Notes: generated from the sequence alone by a model not told the origin. Counted from the first letter of the stretch, positions 25,682-35,314 are shown. The stretch is 52,565 bases of DNA from Spirochaetaceae bacterium (GCA_031290205.1 JAITNZ010000098.1:1-52565), one strand, 5' to 3'. Translations and numbers: made by a program.

Positions 25682-27277
25682 ATGGACCAGACGATGCTTT
25701 TGAAGAGTGGCGACCGCGCGGAGCTGGAGCTTCTCTTTGATATTACCCGCATATTGAATAAGCATGTCGAGCTACGCGTCGCGCTTGGTCCCATCCTCAG
25801 TATGATAAAAATCCGCCGGGGCTTGAAAAACAGTATGGTAACGCTCCTTGACCGCGCCACGGGGCTGCTTAAAATTGAGGAAGCGGAAGGCTTGACGGAG
25901 GAAGAAAAGGAGCGCGGGATCTACCGGCTTGGCGAAGGGCTCGTTGGGCGGGTTTTTGAATCGGGCATTGCCATTGTATCGAAAGATTTATCCAAAGAAG
26001 TGCCTTTTCGCAGCCGTGCGGACATGGCGGGGATGAGTTATATCTGCGTCCCGATATGCTCACACAACGCGCTTATCGGCACCTTGAGCGCAGAACGACG
26101 GCTTGTCCGCGCCGAGAAAAAACCGCCTGAAAAACAGGTGGCGGACGATAAGGCTTTTCTGGAAAAAGTGGCGCTGCTCATCGCCGATTCGGCAAAACTC
26201 CGCGAGCGCATCATGGAAGAAGCGCTCAGGCAGGACAGAGAAAACCGCCGTATCGGCAGCATCAATATGCACAGGAAAAAACACGGCGGCGATATTTTCG
26301 GCAGCATCGCCTGTGGGAGCGGCATAATCGGGACGAGCGGTGCGATACGGGATGTTTACCAGATAATTACCCAAGCCGCGCCAAGCGATGCGGCAATCCT
26401 TATCGAAGGCGAATGCGGCACGGGAAAAGAACTGGTTGCGGCGGAGATTGTAAAACTTTCAAAACGTTCCGGTGCTCCTTTTTTGAAGCTGAACTGCGCC
26501 GTGCTCCCCGAATCGATCATCGAGAGCGAACTTTTTGGGCACGAAAAGGGCGCTTTTCCCGGCGCGCTCAAGCAGCGCTCTGGGCGCTTCGAGTTAGCGC
26601 ATAAGGGGACGATTTTCCTTGATGAAATCGCCGAGCTGTCGCCGCAAATTCAGATAAAACTCCTCCGCGTGCTGCAAGAGCGCGAGCTTGAGCGGGTCGG
26701 CGATACCGCGCGTATCAAAGTTGATGTGCGCTTGATTGCGGCAAGCAGCAAAGCGCTTGAAAAAGAAATGCGTGCGGGACGTTTCTGCGAAGAGCTCTTC
26801 TCGCGCTTGAATGTTTTCCCGATACGGCTACCGCCCTTGCGGGAACGGAAGGGCGATATCATGCTGCTAGCAGATTATTTTATCGAAAGGTCTGCTGAAA
26901 AAAACGGCAAGCAGATCAAGCGGATTTCCGGTCCCGCGATAGACCTTCTTACGAGCCATACATGGCACGGCAATGTCCGTGAACTGGAAAACTGCATTGA
27001 ACGGGCGGTGATGCTTTCCACCGATATGGTGATTCATTCCTACCATCTGCCGCCGAGTTTGCAAACCGCTACTTCGACCGATACGCAGGCGAATATGACG
27101 CTCGAACCGGCGCTTTCCCGTCTTGAAAAAGAGATGATTCTGGAAGCGTTAAAGCTGAGCGGCGGGAACATCAGCGCCGCCGCCCGCGATCTGGGCATAA
27201 GCGAGCGACAGATGGGGCTCCGTGTCCAGCATTATGGGATAAATCGGCGCACTTTCAGAAAAACGCCAAAACGCTAA
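25682..27277 (+). CDS. Sigma54-dependent transcriptional activator, GAF-AAA-Fis (NifA-like layout)
   Basis: 531 residues. It has an N-terminal GAF domain (about 17-170), a linker, the AAA+ sigma54-interaction domain (about 215-440) and a C-terminal Fis-type helix-turn-helix (GGNISAAARDLGISERQMGLRV). Walker A is GECGTGKE (243-250), Walker B IFLDEI, and the arginine-finger region ELFSRLNVFPIRLPPLRER is present. The sigma54-contact loop, normally GAFTGA, reads GAFPGA (290-295). The start at 25682 is chosen because the frame upstream runs through non-conserved repeat DNA, and the GAF domain starts just after. The layout resembles NifA/NorR-like activators, but target genes cannot be named. The genes that follow are jetABC, after an 80-bp gap. 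Confidence 0.88.
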   Translation: MDQTMLLKSGDRAELELLFDITRILNKHVELRVALGPILSMIKIRRGLKNSMVTLLDRATGLLKIEEAEGLTEEEKERGIYRLGEGLVGRVFESGIAIVSKDLSKEVPFRSRADMAGMSYICVPICSHNALIGTLSAERRLVRAEKKPPEKQVADDKAFLEKVALLIADSAKLRERIMEEALRQDRENRRIGSINMHRKKHGGDIFGSIACGSGIIGTSGAIRDVYQIITQAAPSDAAILIEGECGTGKELVAAEIVKLSKRSGAPFLKLNCAVLPESIIESELFGHEKGAFPGALKQRSGRFELAHKGTIFLDEIAELSPQIQIKLLRVLQERELERVGDTARIKVDVRLIAASSKALEKEMRAGRFCEELFSRLNVFPIRLPPLRERKGDIMLLADYFIERSAEKNGKQIKRISGPAIDLLTSHTWHGNVRELENCIERAVMLSTDMVIHSYHLPPSLQTATSTDTQANMTLEPALSRLEKEMILEALKLSGGNISAAARDLGISERQMGLRVQHYGINRRTFRKTPKR

Positions 27278-27343
27278 CAGCTACCGTTATTCGCAGTAAG
27301 AGCGAGAGCGCGTAAGAGAGTATGCAAAATTGACAATCGCTGC

Positions 27344-27349
27344 TATAAT
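27344..27349 (+). promoter_or_regulatory. Extended -10 promoter of jetA
   Basis: TGCTATAAT (extended -10, TATAAT at 27344-27349) ends 8 nt before the jetA ATG. No good -35 lies 16-18 bp upstream. Initiation about 7 nt downstream would give an mRNA with essentially no leader. A TTGACA at 27330 is only 8 bp from the -10, too close to pair with it. Confidence 0.5.
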
Positions 27350-27357
27350 TCACGCTG

Positions 27358-28791
27358 ATGAACCTGTTTCACCGTATACCCGCCAATTTTTTTTCGTTGC
27401 TGGCATCGAGTAACCGCGAGATTTATTTTGACGCGCTCATGCTGCTTAACGGCTTTCTTAAAAATGAACTCAATATACGAGTGGATGATTATCTCTCGTC
27501 CCTCATTTCGCTTATCGAGGACAGGGCATATATTGTTGAAGCTGAAGATGACGAAGCTGAGGCGGGCGAGGATGTTGCGGGGGGGCTGTCCGCCAATACC
27601 AAGGCGCGCCTTATTTTGGCGCGGATTATCAAAACTGGCTGGGTTGACCGTGAGTATATGGACGGCGCCTTTGTCGAAATTATTACGCCGCGCGATTATG
27701 CAATCAAGATGATGCAGACGCTCGACGAGCTGCGTGATGAACGCATTCACGAGTATAACTCGCTGGTGTTTTCGACCTATTCGGGATTAAAGCAGGCGAA
27801 GAATGAAGATGCGCGTGAAATGTATGATGCGCTGCTCGGCGCGCGCAGGAATACCGAACAGTTGACCTATGAATTAAAAGGGCTCTATCACGGCATACGC
27901 AATTATCTGCGGCGCATACAAGAACAGAATGATATTAACGATCTGCTCGAAAACCATTTTGAAAAATACAAACCGATGACCGATAGAATTTATCATCCTA
28001 TAAAAACGATGGATTCTGTTCATCGCTATATGACGCCGATCAAAGATGTCCTTACAAAACTTAAATTCGACGAGCCGCTGATTGGCGATATGCGCGAGCG
28101 GGCGATGATGATTCGAAAATACAAACACGAAGAAGAAGCGGGGAAAGAAATTCTCGATTCGATAGAAGATGTGCTTGATGTATATATTTCACTCGGCGGC
28201 ATCATAACCGAGATTGATAAAAAGCACAGCGCCTATACGAAAAATTCTATAGAAAAAATGACCTACATGATGAATGCCGACCAAAGCATCAAAGGTAAAT
28301 TGCTTGATATATTAAAAATATATTCAGGCGCTGATGAACTGAAACGGGAAACGATTTGCGCGCGCTTTGAACAAAACGTCCGAATATTCAGACAGAACTT
28401 TATTGACGGCGCTTCGCTCTACCATAAAAATATTGCCAGTCGCAGAACGAATGAGGAGGCGCTTGAACTGAACGCCGATTGCTCTTTCGCCGACGAAGCG
28501 ATGCTTGAACTTGCCAAACAAATGTCCCGTGTTTATTCCCTCGACAGGATCCGCCGTTTTGTGGAATCGCTTTTTGCCCCCGGTGAAACCACTGTTGTAA
28601 GCGAAAATCTGCATATCAGTGGGGATGAAGACTTTATCCTGCTGATTCTGGCGATTATCCGGTCGAACGAGCGGGGGATGAACTATGCGGTCTCTATGGA
28701 AAACGGCGCTGTCCGCTGTAACGGCTATCTGGTACCCAATATGAAGATTCAAAAAAACGAGGGGAGGAAAAATGTTTCAAAAGGAGTATGA
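27358..28791 (+). CDS. jetA: Wadjet/MksF-like kleisin subunit JetA
   Basis: 477 residues, DUF5716-type JetA family. The N-terminus MNLFHRIPANFFSLLASSNREIYFDALMLL is the family's signature start (L-F-x-x-x-P-x-N-F-F). The rest is helical, as expected for a kleisin that bridges the SMC-like ATPase heads. In Wadjet systems JetA, JetB and JetC form an SMC complex that extrudes plasmid DNA, and JetD cleaves it. The gene overlaps jetB by 20 nt. No Shine-Dalgarno precedes the ATG, and a -10 box lies only 8 nt upstream, so translation may be leaderless. The start is supported by the conserved N-terminus. Confidence 0.85.
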   Translation: MNLFHRIPANFFSLLASSNREIYFDALMLLNGFLKNELNIRVDDYLSSLISLIEDRAYIVEAEDDEAEAGEDVAGGLSANTKARLILARIIKTGWVDREYMDGAFVEIITPRDYAIKMMQTLDELRDERIHEYNSLVFSTYSGLKQAKNEDAREMYDALLGARRNTEQLTYELKGLYHGIRNYLRRIQEQNDINDLLENHFEKYKPMTDRIYHPIKTMDSVHRYMTPIKDVLTKLKFDEPLIGDMRERAMMIRKYKHEEEAGKEILDSIEDVLDVYISLGGIITEIDKKHSAYTKNSIEKMTYMMNADQSIKGKLLDILKIYSGADELKRETICARFEQNVRIFRQNFIDGASLYHKNIASRRTNEEALELNADCSFADEAMLELAKQMSRVYSLDRIRRFVESLFAPGETTVVSENLHISGDEDFILLILAIIRSNERGMNYAVSMENGAVRCNGYLVPNMKIQKNEGRKNVSKGV

Positions 28792-29416
28792 AAAATTAAA
28801 TAGTAGCGAAAAAGAGGATTTTCGCCGTCTTGCTAATTATCTTTTATCGCATACCTACCTCGTGCGCTATGAGTATCAGCCTTCGCAGGAAATGACGCTG
28901 GTGAATAAAGATTATCAGGCAGCGTCGCGCTTCTTTGACGCGCTGCACGATTATTTTTTGCTCTCCGGCTGGCGTCTTGAAAAAGATGATAATTACGGCA
29001 TCATATCGCTAAGTAATATATACGAACATAACCGCCTGCGCCTCGACCGTTTTACCACGTTGTTTTTATACACCTGCCGACTCATATACGAAGAGGGCAG
29101 GGAGGATGCCGGCAAGTTTCATAGTGTTAAAACCGACACTAAAACAGTGGTTGATAAAATGCACTACATGGGGCTTTTGGAGAAGGGGCGCGGCGGGGAT
29201 AAAGATTGGGGGAAGACAACAAAGAAAGAGCGTATCGAAGCGCAACGCACCTTATCACATTTTAATATCATTAAAAAGATTGAAAGCTCCCCCTGGGACG
29301 GCGAGGGAAATAACATTATTGTTCTGCCGTCTATCTTGGCGATTGTTTCAAACGAGGGCATCAACGCGATGTATAAAGAACTGGAAGAACTTAAAAACGA
29401 GGAATCGTCGCCATGA
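28772..29416 (+). CDS. jetB: Wadjet/MksE-like subunit JetB (DUF4194)
   Basis: 214 residues, DUF4194/MksE family. It has winged-helix-type sequence (EKEDFRRLANYLLSHTYLVR, then YFLLSGWRLEKDDNYGIISL and a second half with RTLSHFNIIKKIESSPWDGEGNNIIVLPSI). It is the kite-like subunit that binds the kleisin. A strong Shine-Dalgarno (GGGGAGG) lies within the end of jetA. The stop overlaps the jetC start (ATGA), so the three genes form one translationally coupled unit. Confidence 0.85.
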   Translation: MFQKEYEKLNSSEKEDFRRLANYLLSHTYLVRYEYQPSQEMTLVNKDYQAASRFFDALHDYFLLSGWRLEKDDNYGIISLSNIYEHNRLRLDRFTTLFLYTCRLIYEEGREDAGKFHSVKTDTKTVVDKMHYMGLLEKGRGGDKDWGKTTKKERIEAQRTLSHFNIIKKIESSPWDGEGNNIIVLPSILAIVSNEGINAMYKELEELKNEESSP

Positions 29417-32400
29417 AATTATTAAAAAAATTATTGTTAATCAACTGGCATTATTTTTCGCATGAATTAATTGAGTTTGAAAAAATAAATTTTCTTACCG
29501 GCAAGAACGCGTCGGGTAAGTCAACGATAATCGACGCGATGCAGGTTCTTTTACTCGCCGATACTTCGGGGAATTCTTTTAACAAGGCGGCAAGCGGGCG
29601 TAGCAACAGAACGCTGCGTGGCTACCTCCTTGGGGAATTGGGGGACGACGAAGAGTCCGGCTTTAAGCACCTCCGTAACGGGCGTTTTACGAGCATTCTT
29701 GCGATGGAATTTTTTGACGAAGAGAAAAAAACTTTTTTTACCGCCGGCTGTTGTTTTGATATTTTTGCCGAAAATGATATAGCACGAATGTTCTTTCGTT
29801 TTAACGGCGCTATGCCTGAACATCAATTCATTACAGGCAAAAAACCGATGGATATAGCGGCGCTTCGTGCATATATTCGGGAACAATTCAATCAGAGTAA
29901 TTATTTTACCAGCGACACCAATCAAAGTTTTCGCGACGATTTTTATGGGAAACTCGGCGGGCTGCAATCACGGTTTTCGGGACTCCTCAAGAAAGCGGTG
30001 TCGTTTGACCCAAATGTCGATATACAAAAGTTTATTTCTGAGTTTGTCTGCGACACCCAGCAGCCGGTTGATATTAGTAGCCTCCAAGAAAATATACGCA
30101 GCTATGCCCGCCTCGAACTCGAAGAAAAAATGTTGGAGGAACGCATCAAGGAACTAAGCGGCATCAATACTATATACGAGACGTTTAACAATCACCGCGA
30201 GAGCGCTCTTGTCTACGGCTACCTCATTGACCGCGCCCGCATTGATATAAAATACATCGCCATTTTAAATCAAGAAAAAAACAAGCAGGATGCTGAACAT
30301 AATATAAAAGAATGTAAAACTACGATAGAATATGAAGAAATCCGCCAAATAAAAACACAGTCCGAGCGTGAAGAGTTGTATATTCAATTGAGAAATAACG
30401 AAACGGCGCAAATCGTAGAACACCTCGAATCGCAAATACAAGAGAAACAACAGGAATGTGACGCGATAAAAAATAATTTTGAAAAACTAGCGGCGCATTT
30501 TTCAGCATTAATAGAGATTTGGATGAAGTGTATACCGGCGCTGTGCGATAATCCGGCGCGCCTCCTCCTCAATATGGCGCATCCTTCCCTGCGAACAATG
30601 ATTGAAAATATATCAGAAGGCGCACAGCAATGTATATTTCATATACAAAATATTAATTGCGCCGACCCCGCCTCAATTAACAGCTTGGGTGAAGACGCGC
30701 TGCAATCGACCATAGCTTGCGTGGATGAACTGCGCTCCTCATCGCTTAAAATTTCCTCACGCCTTGAAGATGAGGCGGAAGCTGTCATGCAAAAACAAAA
30801 AACGTTGCAGGCTGAGGAAAAATTACTTGAAAAAGGCATCTATCAGTTTCCCCCATCGGTGCTTGACCTGAAAGAGGCGATTGCCGGAAAGCTCCGCAAT
30901 AAAACAGGCGGCGCGGTCGACGTGTGCATCGTAGCGGAAGTGGCTGAGATACACCAGCCGCGCTGGCGTAACGCAATCGAAGGCTACCTCAACACCCAAA
31001 AGTTTTATCTTATCGTCGCCCCTGAGCATTTTGCTATTGCGCTCAATGTATACGATGCGATAAAACGCGAGCGCCATATCTATGATACAGGGCTTGTTGA
31101 CATCGAGAAAATTGAAAAGCTCCAACCAAAGACAGAGCCCGGTAGTCTTGCCGAAGAGATTACTACCAACAAGCTCTATGTGCGCCTCTTTCTCGATTAT
31201 ACTCTTGGCAATGTTATGAAGTGCGAAAAGGTAAGCGAATTACGCCGCCACAGAACCGCAATAACCGATAGCGGTATGCTCTATCACAATTATGTTGCGC
31301 GGGCTATAAACCCGCGACGCTGGGAGAAACCCGCTATTGGGCAGATGGCAATAGAGGCGCGTATCCAACAGGTCAAAAAAGAGATAAAACTTGCCGAAGA
31401 AACATTGTCCGCCCTTAACAGTGTCCTCGAAATTATGCGGGGGGTAAGCGGCATTGCTATTCCGGGACAATCCGAAGCACAGCAATTTTCCGCCGCCGCC
31501 TCTCTCTGCAGCCATTTACCGCAACTGGAAGAGGATATTGCCGCGATTAAAGTGCAGCTGGAATCGGTAGACCGGAGCGCAATTGAAACACTCCGTGAAC
31601 GTATCGCGGCGCTCGACGCAACGCTTGCAGATTTGAAGTGCCGGCTCGACGCTCATAAATATAAAAGGGGGGTGGAAGAAGAAAAATTCCGCAGCATTAT
31701 CGAAGAGACGCTCCCCAAATTACAAACGGATCTTGCCGAAATGGAAGAACAGAAAAACGCGAATTATAATGCAGAATGGATTGAAAGCACCGGCAATCCG
31801 CGTTATGAAAAAGAATTAAGCACGCGGGAGAATCCTGCGGCGATTGAACAGGCATTTCCCCGTGAAAAGACCCGCTGCGAAAAGGCGAAGGAAGCCCTCT
31901 GGGACGAATTAAAAGACCTCCGCCGCCGTTATAACGATAAATATAAAATGGGTTACGATACCGCGCTCGAAACAAACGAGGCTTATACAAATGTGCTGCT
32001 TGAATTAAACGAGAATAAACTCCCCGACTATCGCGCTAAAATCGAGGATGCCCGCCATAAGGCGCACGAACAATTCCGTGAAGATTTTTTAAGCCGACTG
32101 CAAAGCAACTTTAACGACGCGAAACGGCAGATAGATTCTTTGAATAAGGCGCTGGATAATAGCTCATTTGGCGAGGATACCTACCGTTTTAGAATAATTC
32201 CCAAGCCTGAATATAAACGCTACTACGATATGATAATAGACCCCATGCTCCTTGATGGCGGTTATAATTTAGCATCTGAACATTTTAATACAAAGTATAA
32301 AGAGGAAATCAACGAACTCTTTTCGCTCATCACTAATTCGGAGGAGGGGAAGCAATCGAAGGATACGGCGGATTATGAAAAACGTGTGCAGACTTTTACC

Positions 32401-32811
32401 GATTACCGCACGTACCTTGCCTTCGACCTTGAGGTAACAAACAAGGAAGGCGAGTCGCAACGCCTTTCAAGAACGCTGGGTAAAAAATCGGGTGGTGAAA
32501 CGCAAACGCCGTTCTATATCGCGGTGCTTGCTTCCTTTGCCCAGCTCTACCGTATAGGGCGGGATAAAAAATCAAATACCACCCGCATCATTATTTTTGA
32601 CGAAGCGTTTTCCAAGATGGACAGCGAGCGTATCATCAGCAGTATCACCTTGCTGCGTGAATTTGATTTTCAGGTTGTTCTTTCCGCCCCACCCGACAAA
32701 ATTGCCGACATTGCCGTTTTGGTCGACAGAAATCTATGCGTGTTGCGACAAGGCAAGAATGCGTCGGTTCGAGTTTTTGACCCAAGGGGCGGCGAAGCTC
32801 TAACGGACTGA
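29413..32811 (+). CDS. jetC: Wadjet/MksB-like SMC ATPase JetC
   Basis: 1132 residues, SbcC/MukB-like ATPase. Walker A is TGKNASGKSTIIDA near the N-terminus, with the family start LLKKLLLINWHYFSHELIEF. Long coiled coils occupy about 230-420 and 640-900 around a hinge-like region. The C-terminal head has the ABC signature LGKKSGGETQT, Walker B RIIIFDEAFSKMD, and an H-loop-region strand FQVVLSAPP. It should drive ATP-dependent DNA loop extrusion with JetA and JetB. Its stop is followed by 143 bp of non-coding DNA and then a convergent rlpA. No jetD (DUF3322/DUF2220 nuclease) follows, which is unusual for a complete Wadjet locus. Confidence 0.88.
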   Translation: MKLLKKLLLINWHYFSHELIEFEKINFLTGKNASGKSTIIDAMQVLLLADTSGNSFNKAASGRSNRTLRGYLLGELGDDEESGFKHLRNGRFTSILAMEFFDEEKKTFFTAGCCFDIFAENDIARMFFRFNGAMPEHQFITGKKPMDIAALRAYIREQFNQSNYFTSDTNQSFRDDFYGKLGGLQSRFSGLLKKAVSFDPNVDIQKFISEFVCDTQQPVDISSLQENIRSYARLELEEKMLEERIKELSGINTIYETFNNHRESALVYGYLIDRARIDIKYIAILNQEKNKQDAEHNIKECKTTIEYEEIRQIKTQSEREELYIQLRNNETAQIVEHLESQIQEKQQECDAIKNNFEKLAAHFSALIEIWMKCIPALCDNPARLLLNMAHPSLRTMIENISEGAQQCIFHIQNINCADPASINSLGEDALQSTIACVDELRSSSLKISSRLEDEAEAVMQKQKTLQAEEKLLEKGIYQFPPSVLDLKEAIAGKLRNKTGGAVDVCIVAEVAEIHQPRWRNAIEGYLNTQKFYLIVAPEHFAIALNVYDAIKRERHIYDTGLVDIEKIEKLQPKTEPGSLAEEITTNKLYVRLFLDYTLGNVMKCEKVSELRRHRTAITDSGMLYHNYVARAINPRRWEKPAIGQMAIEARIQQVKKEIKLAEETLSALNSVLEIMRGVSGIAIPGQSEAQQFSAAASLCSHLPQLEEDIAAIKVQLESVDRSAIETLRERIAALDATLADLKCRLDAHKYKRGVEEEKFRSIIEETLPKLQTDLAEMEEQKNANYNAEWIESTGNPRYEKELSTRENPAAIEQAFPREKTRCEKAKEALWDELKDLRRRYNDKYKMGYDTALETNEAYTNVLLELNENKLPDYRAKIEDARHKAHEQFREDFLSRLQSNFNDAKRQIDSLNKALDNSSFGEDTYRFRIIPKPEYKRYYDMIIDPMLLDGGYNLASEHFNTKYKEEINELFSLITNSEEGKQSKDTADYEKRVQTFTDYRTYLAFDLEVTNKEGESQRLSRTLGKKSGGETQTPFYIAVLASFAQLYRIGRDKKSNTTRIIIFDEAFSKMDSERIISSITLLREFDFQVVLSAPPDKIADIAVLVDRNLCVLRQGKNASVRVFDPRGGEALTD

Positions 32812-32954
32812 ACTGAGCGGTCAAGCTTCCACGAGCCGTGATAGGGAAGCGTGAAGTCGCCCCGTGTTGATCGTGGAAAGCCCGCCTCATCCCACCAGCC
32901 CTCAAGCCACTGGAAGATGTTCCCGCCATTTACAAAAAATTAATCAGCGCTGTC

Positions 32955-34055
32955 CTAAGCTTCCAGACGGGCGATTGCTTCTTTGTATCCGGCGTTGCCG
33001 AGTTTGGCGGCGATCGACGGTATATCCTCAGCTTTGATATTCGTCAGCACGATCCGGTAGTATCCTTCAAAAGTCTCCCACGAGGGGTTTAGACCGGCAT
33101 TGGAAAGGCGCTCAAATGTATCGACCGCATTCTTGGGCTGCTTGAAAGAGCCGATTTGCAGACGGTAGGTTCTGCCCGGAACGATCGGTCCGCCTCTAAT
33201 TTCCGCAGGGGCGTATCGGGCATTCTGATTCGGGGGAACGGCTATAACGGGCATGGGAGGGGCGCGCATCGTGCTTTGTGGCGAGGAACTGCCGGCGGGC
33301 GATCCCGGATAAACCGGAGGCGGTACCACAGGCGCTTGCACCTGTGCGTTTGCCGACGGCGGCAGCGGTTGGTAGGGTACCTGTACTCCCGGATTAACCG
33401 TAAGCGTTGGTGTATTTTCCGTCGGCGCCGATGCGGTCCTTACCGGCTGAATCTGTGTCGGCGAAGCGGCTTCCCCCTGCACCGTCGCCTGTGGAACGGC
33501 TTGAGACGGTACCGGATATCTGTCGGAGCCGCCCGCAACCTCGGAAGCGGGATTCGAAAACGGATAGTAATCCGGCGCCTCGTCTGGGATAGTTGAATTT
33601 GTTGAGGGCGCCGCAGCCACCGGCGCTTCCGCTGCATTTGATGTGTTGGCGCTGGCGCCAAACACGGCGGCAGAGCGCGGGGCAATTTCAATACGAACGT
33701 GGGCGGTGCCGGTTTCGACCATGCCAAGTTGTTCGGCGGCAGCTCTCGAAACATCGATAATTCTGCTCTTTGCGAATGGTCCCCGATCATTGACCTTCAC
33801 CTGAACCTGAGTGTTGTTCAGAATATTGGTTACAGTAAGCACGGTACCGAAAGGCAGGGTAAGGTGCGCCGCCGTGAGCTTGCCCGGGTCGAAAATCTCG
33901 CCCGATGCGGTAGGACGTCCGGCAAATTCGGCGCCATACCACGAAGCCTGCCCTTCCTGCTGAAAGCCGCCGTTTTCCGGCAACGGTTGCGTTTGCGCCA
34001 TAGCAAACATCACAACAAACAAATTACAAGCAAAAACCGCAATTATTTTTTTCAT
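32955..34055 (-). CDS. rlpA: RlpA-like septal lytic transglycosylase with SPOR domain
   Basis: 366 residues. A signal peptide (MKKIIAVFACNLFVVMFAMAQ) is followed by the double-psi beta-barrel (GQASWYGAEFAGRPTASGE, LPFGTVLTVTN, VKVNDRGPFAKSRIIDVSRAAA), a long Pro/Ala/Gln-rich linker (about 125-285) and a C-terminal SPOR domain (TYRLQIGSFKQPKNAVDTF...). RlpA proteins cleave denuded glycan strands at the division site, and SPOR binds denuded peptidoglycan. The 143-bp gap from jetC has a short inverted repeat (TCCACGA/TCGTGGA) but no T-run and no gene. Confidence 0.9.
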   Translation of the reverse strand: MKKIIAVFACNLFVVMFAMAQTQPLPENGGFQQEGQASWYGAEFAGRPTASGEIFDPGKLTAAHLTLPFGTVLTVTNILNNTQVQVKVNDRGPFAKSRIIDVSRAAAEQLGMVETGTAHVRIEIAPRSAAVFGASANTSNAAEAPVAAAPSTNSTIPDEAPDYYPFSNPASEVAGGSDRYPVPSQAVPQATVQGEAASPTQIQPVRTASAPTENTPTLTVNPGVQVPYQPLPPSANAQVQAPVVPPPVYPGSPAGSSSPQSTMRAPPMPVIAVPPNQNARYAPAEIRGGPIVPGRTYRLQIGSFKQPKNAVDTFERLSNAGLNPSWETFEGYYRIVLTNIKAEDIPSIAAKLGNAGYKEAIARLEA

Positions 34056-34102
34056 ATTAAATATATCGGCATATTTTGCGTAGTTCGTTAAATTTACCGT
34101 AA

Positions 34103-35314
34103 CTACTTAGGCGCCTTGAAATCTGCAAGGCGCACGCACGCTTCTTCAACATCGGAGCGGCGCCCAAAGGCGGAAAAACGGATGAACGATTCGCCTGCCG
34201 GACCGAAGCCGGAACCCGGCGTGGTAACAACATGGCACTTTTCAAGGATGCGCTCGAACATGCTCCAGCTGTCCTGTTTAGGAAAATGCGCCCAAATGTA
34301 GGGCGAGTTATCGCCGCCCACACAACTTATATTGAGCTTTTCCAGCGCCCCGCGTATCAATGCGGCGTTACCAAGATAAAAATCGGTTAACGCTTTTATT
34401 TCTTTGAGTCCTGTATCGCTGAGCGCCGCAAGCCCGCCGGACTGCGCGATGTTCGACGCGCCGTTAAATATGGTGGACATGACCCTCGACCAGTCGGCGT
34501 TGACGCTTTCGCCGCCTGCAAACTTTAGTTTTTTGGGAACGACCGTCCAGCCGAGCCGCACGCCGGTAAAGCCCGCCGACTTTGAAAAAGAATTGACTTC
34601 GAGAGCGCATGAGTCGGCGCCTTCAATGTCAAAAATGGTTTTGGGGAGCGCACGGTCGCGTATATATTCTGAGTATGCGGCATCGAAGATAATCAACGAT
34701 CCTGTTTTAAGCGCCGCCGCCACCAGTGATTGCAATTGCGCTTTCGTTGCCGCCGCCCCCGTCGGATTATTCGGCGAACAGAAGTATATAAGGCTATTGC
34801 TCTCGATTTTCGATAGATCGGGGAAGTAGTCGTTTTCGGCAGTACACGGCAGATAGCTGATGCCCGCATAGCCGTTTGCCGTCGCTCCGCCTGCCGCGCC
34901 CACCAGCACGGAGCCGTCAACATACACTGGATACGAGGGGTCCTGCACGGCGACGTGAACATCGCTGCCGAAGAGCAATTGCAAGCGCCCTATATCGCAT
35001 TTTGCGCCGTCGGAAATAAAAATCTCGTCGATAGCATGCTTATTATCGTAGAACACGGCGTTAATCCGCTTGCGCAGTGCGGGAAGCCCCTCATCCATAT
35101 AGCCTGAATAGCTTTCCGCCGCGCCGAGCATCGTAGCGCCCCGAGCTAGTCCCGCGCAGATATGAGGCGGTAGCGGCTCCGTCGTGTTCCCGACACCCAG
35201 ACTGATGAGTCGCGCTTCGGGATGCGACGTGGCAAACTCCCGCCGCCGCCGTGCAATTTCAGGGAAAAGATACCCCGCCTTTAGGTTCGCACTGTTTTGG
35301 TTTCTCTTAAGCAT
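34103..35314 (-). CDS. dapL: LL-diaminopimelate aminotransferase (DapL)
   Basis: 403 residues, PLP-dependent class I aminotransferase. It turns tetrahydrodipicolinate directly into LL-diaminopimelate for lysine and peptidoglycan synthesis. The features are NLKAGYLFPEIARRR at the N-terminus, LGVGNTTEPLP, SGYMDEGLPALR, FISDGAKCDIGR, QDPSYPVYVD, YFCSPNNPTGAA, and the PLP-binding Lys in SFSKSAGFTGVRLGW. DapL is typical of spirochaetes, chlamydiae and plants. The start at 35314 is chosen because GGAGGAG lies 7 nt upstream and the conserved N-terminus begins there. The frame stays open to 35410, but the extra residues are not conserved. Confidence 0.93.
   Translation of the reverse strand: MLKRNQNSANLKAGYLFPEIARRRREFATSHPEARLISLGVGNTTEPLPPHICAGLARGATMLGAAESYSGYMDEGLPALRKRINAVFYDNKHAIDEIFISDGAKCDIGRLQLLFGSDVHVAVQDPSYPVYVDGSVLVGAAGGATANGYAGISYLPCTAENDYFPDLSKIESNSLIYFCSPNNPTGAAATKAQLQSLVAAALKTGSLIIFDAAYSEYIRDRALPKTIFDIEGADSCALEVNSFSKSAGFTGVRLGWTVVPKKLKFAGGESVNADWSRVMSTIFNGASNIAQSGGLAALSDTGLKEIKALTDFYLGNAALIRGALEKLNISCVGGDNSPYIWAHFPKQDSWSMFERILEKCHVVTTPGSGFGPAGESFIRFSAFGRRSDVEEACVRLADFKAPK

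Noticed and set aside
27330..27349. TTGACA plus TATAAT as a full sigma70 promoter before jetA
   Set aside because: The boxes are only 8 bp apart, so they cannot work together; only the extended -10 is kept.
32812..32954. Remnant of jetD after jetC
   Set aside because: None of the frames shows JetD-like sequence, and stops are frequent.
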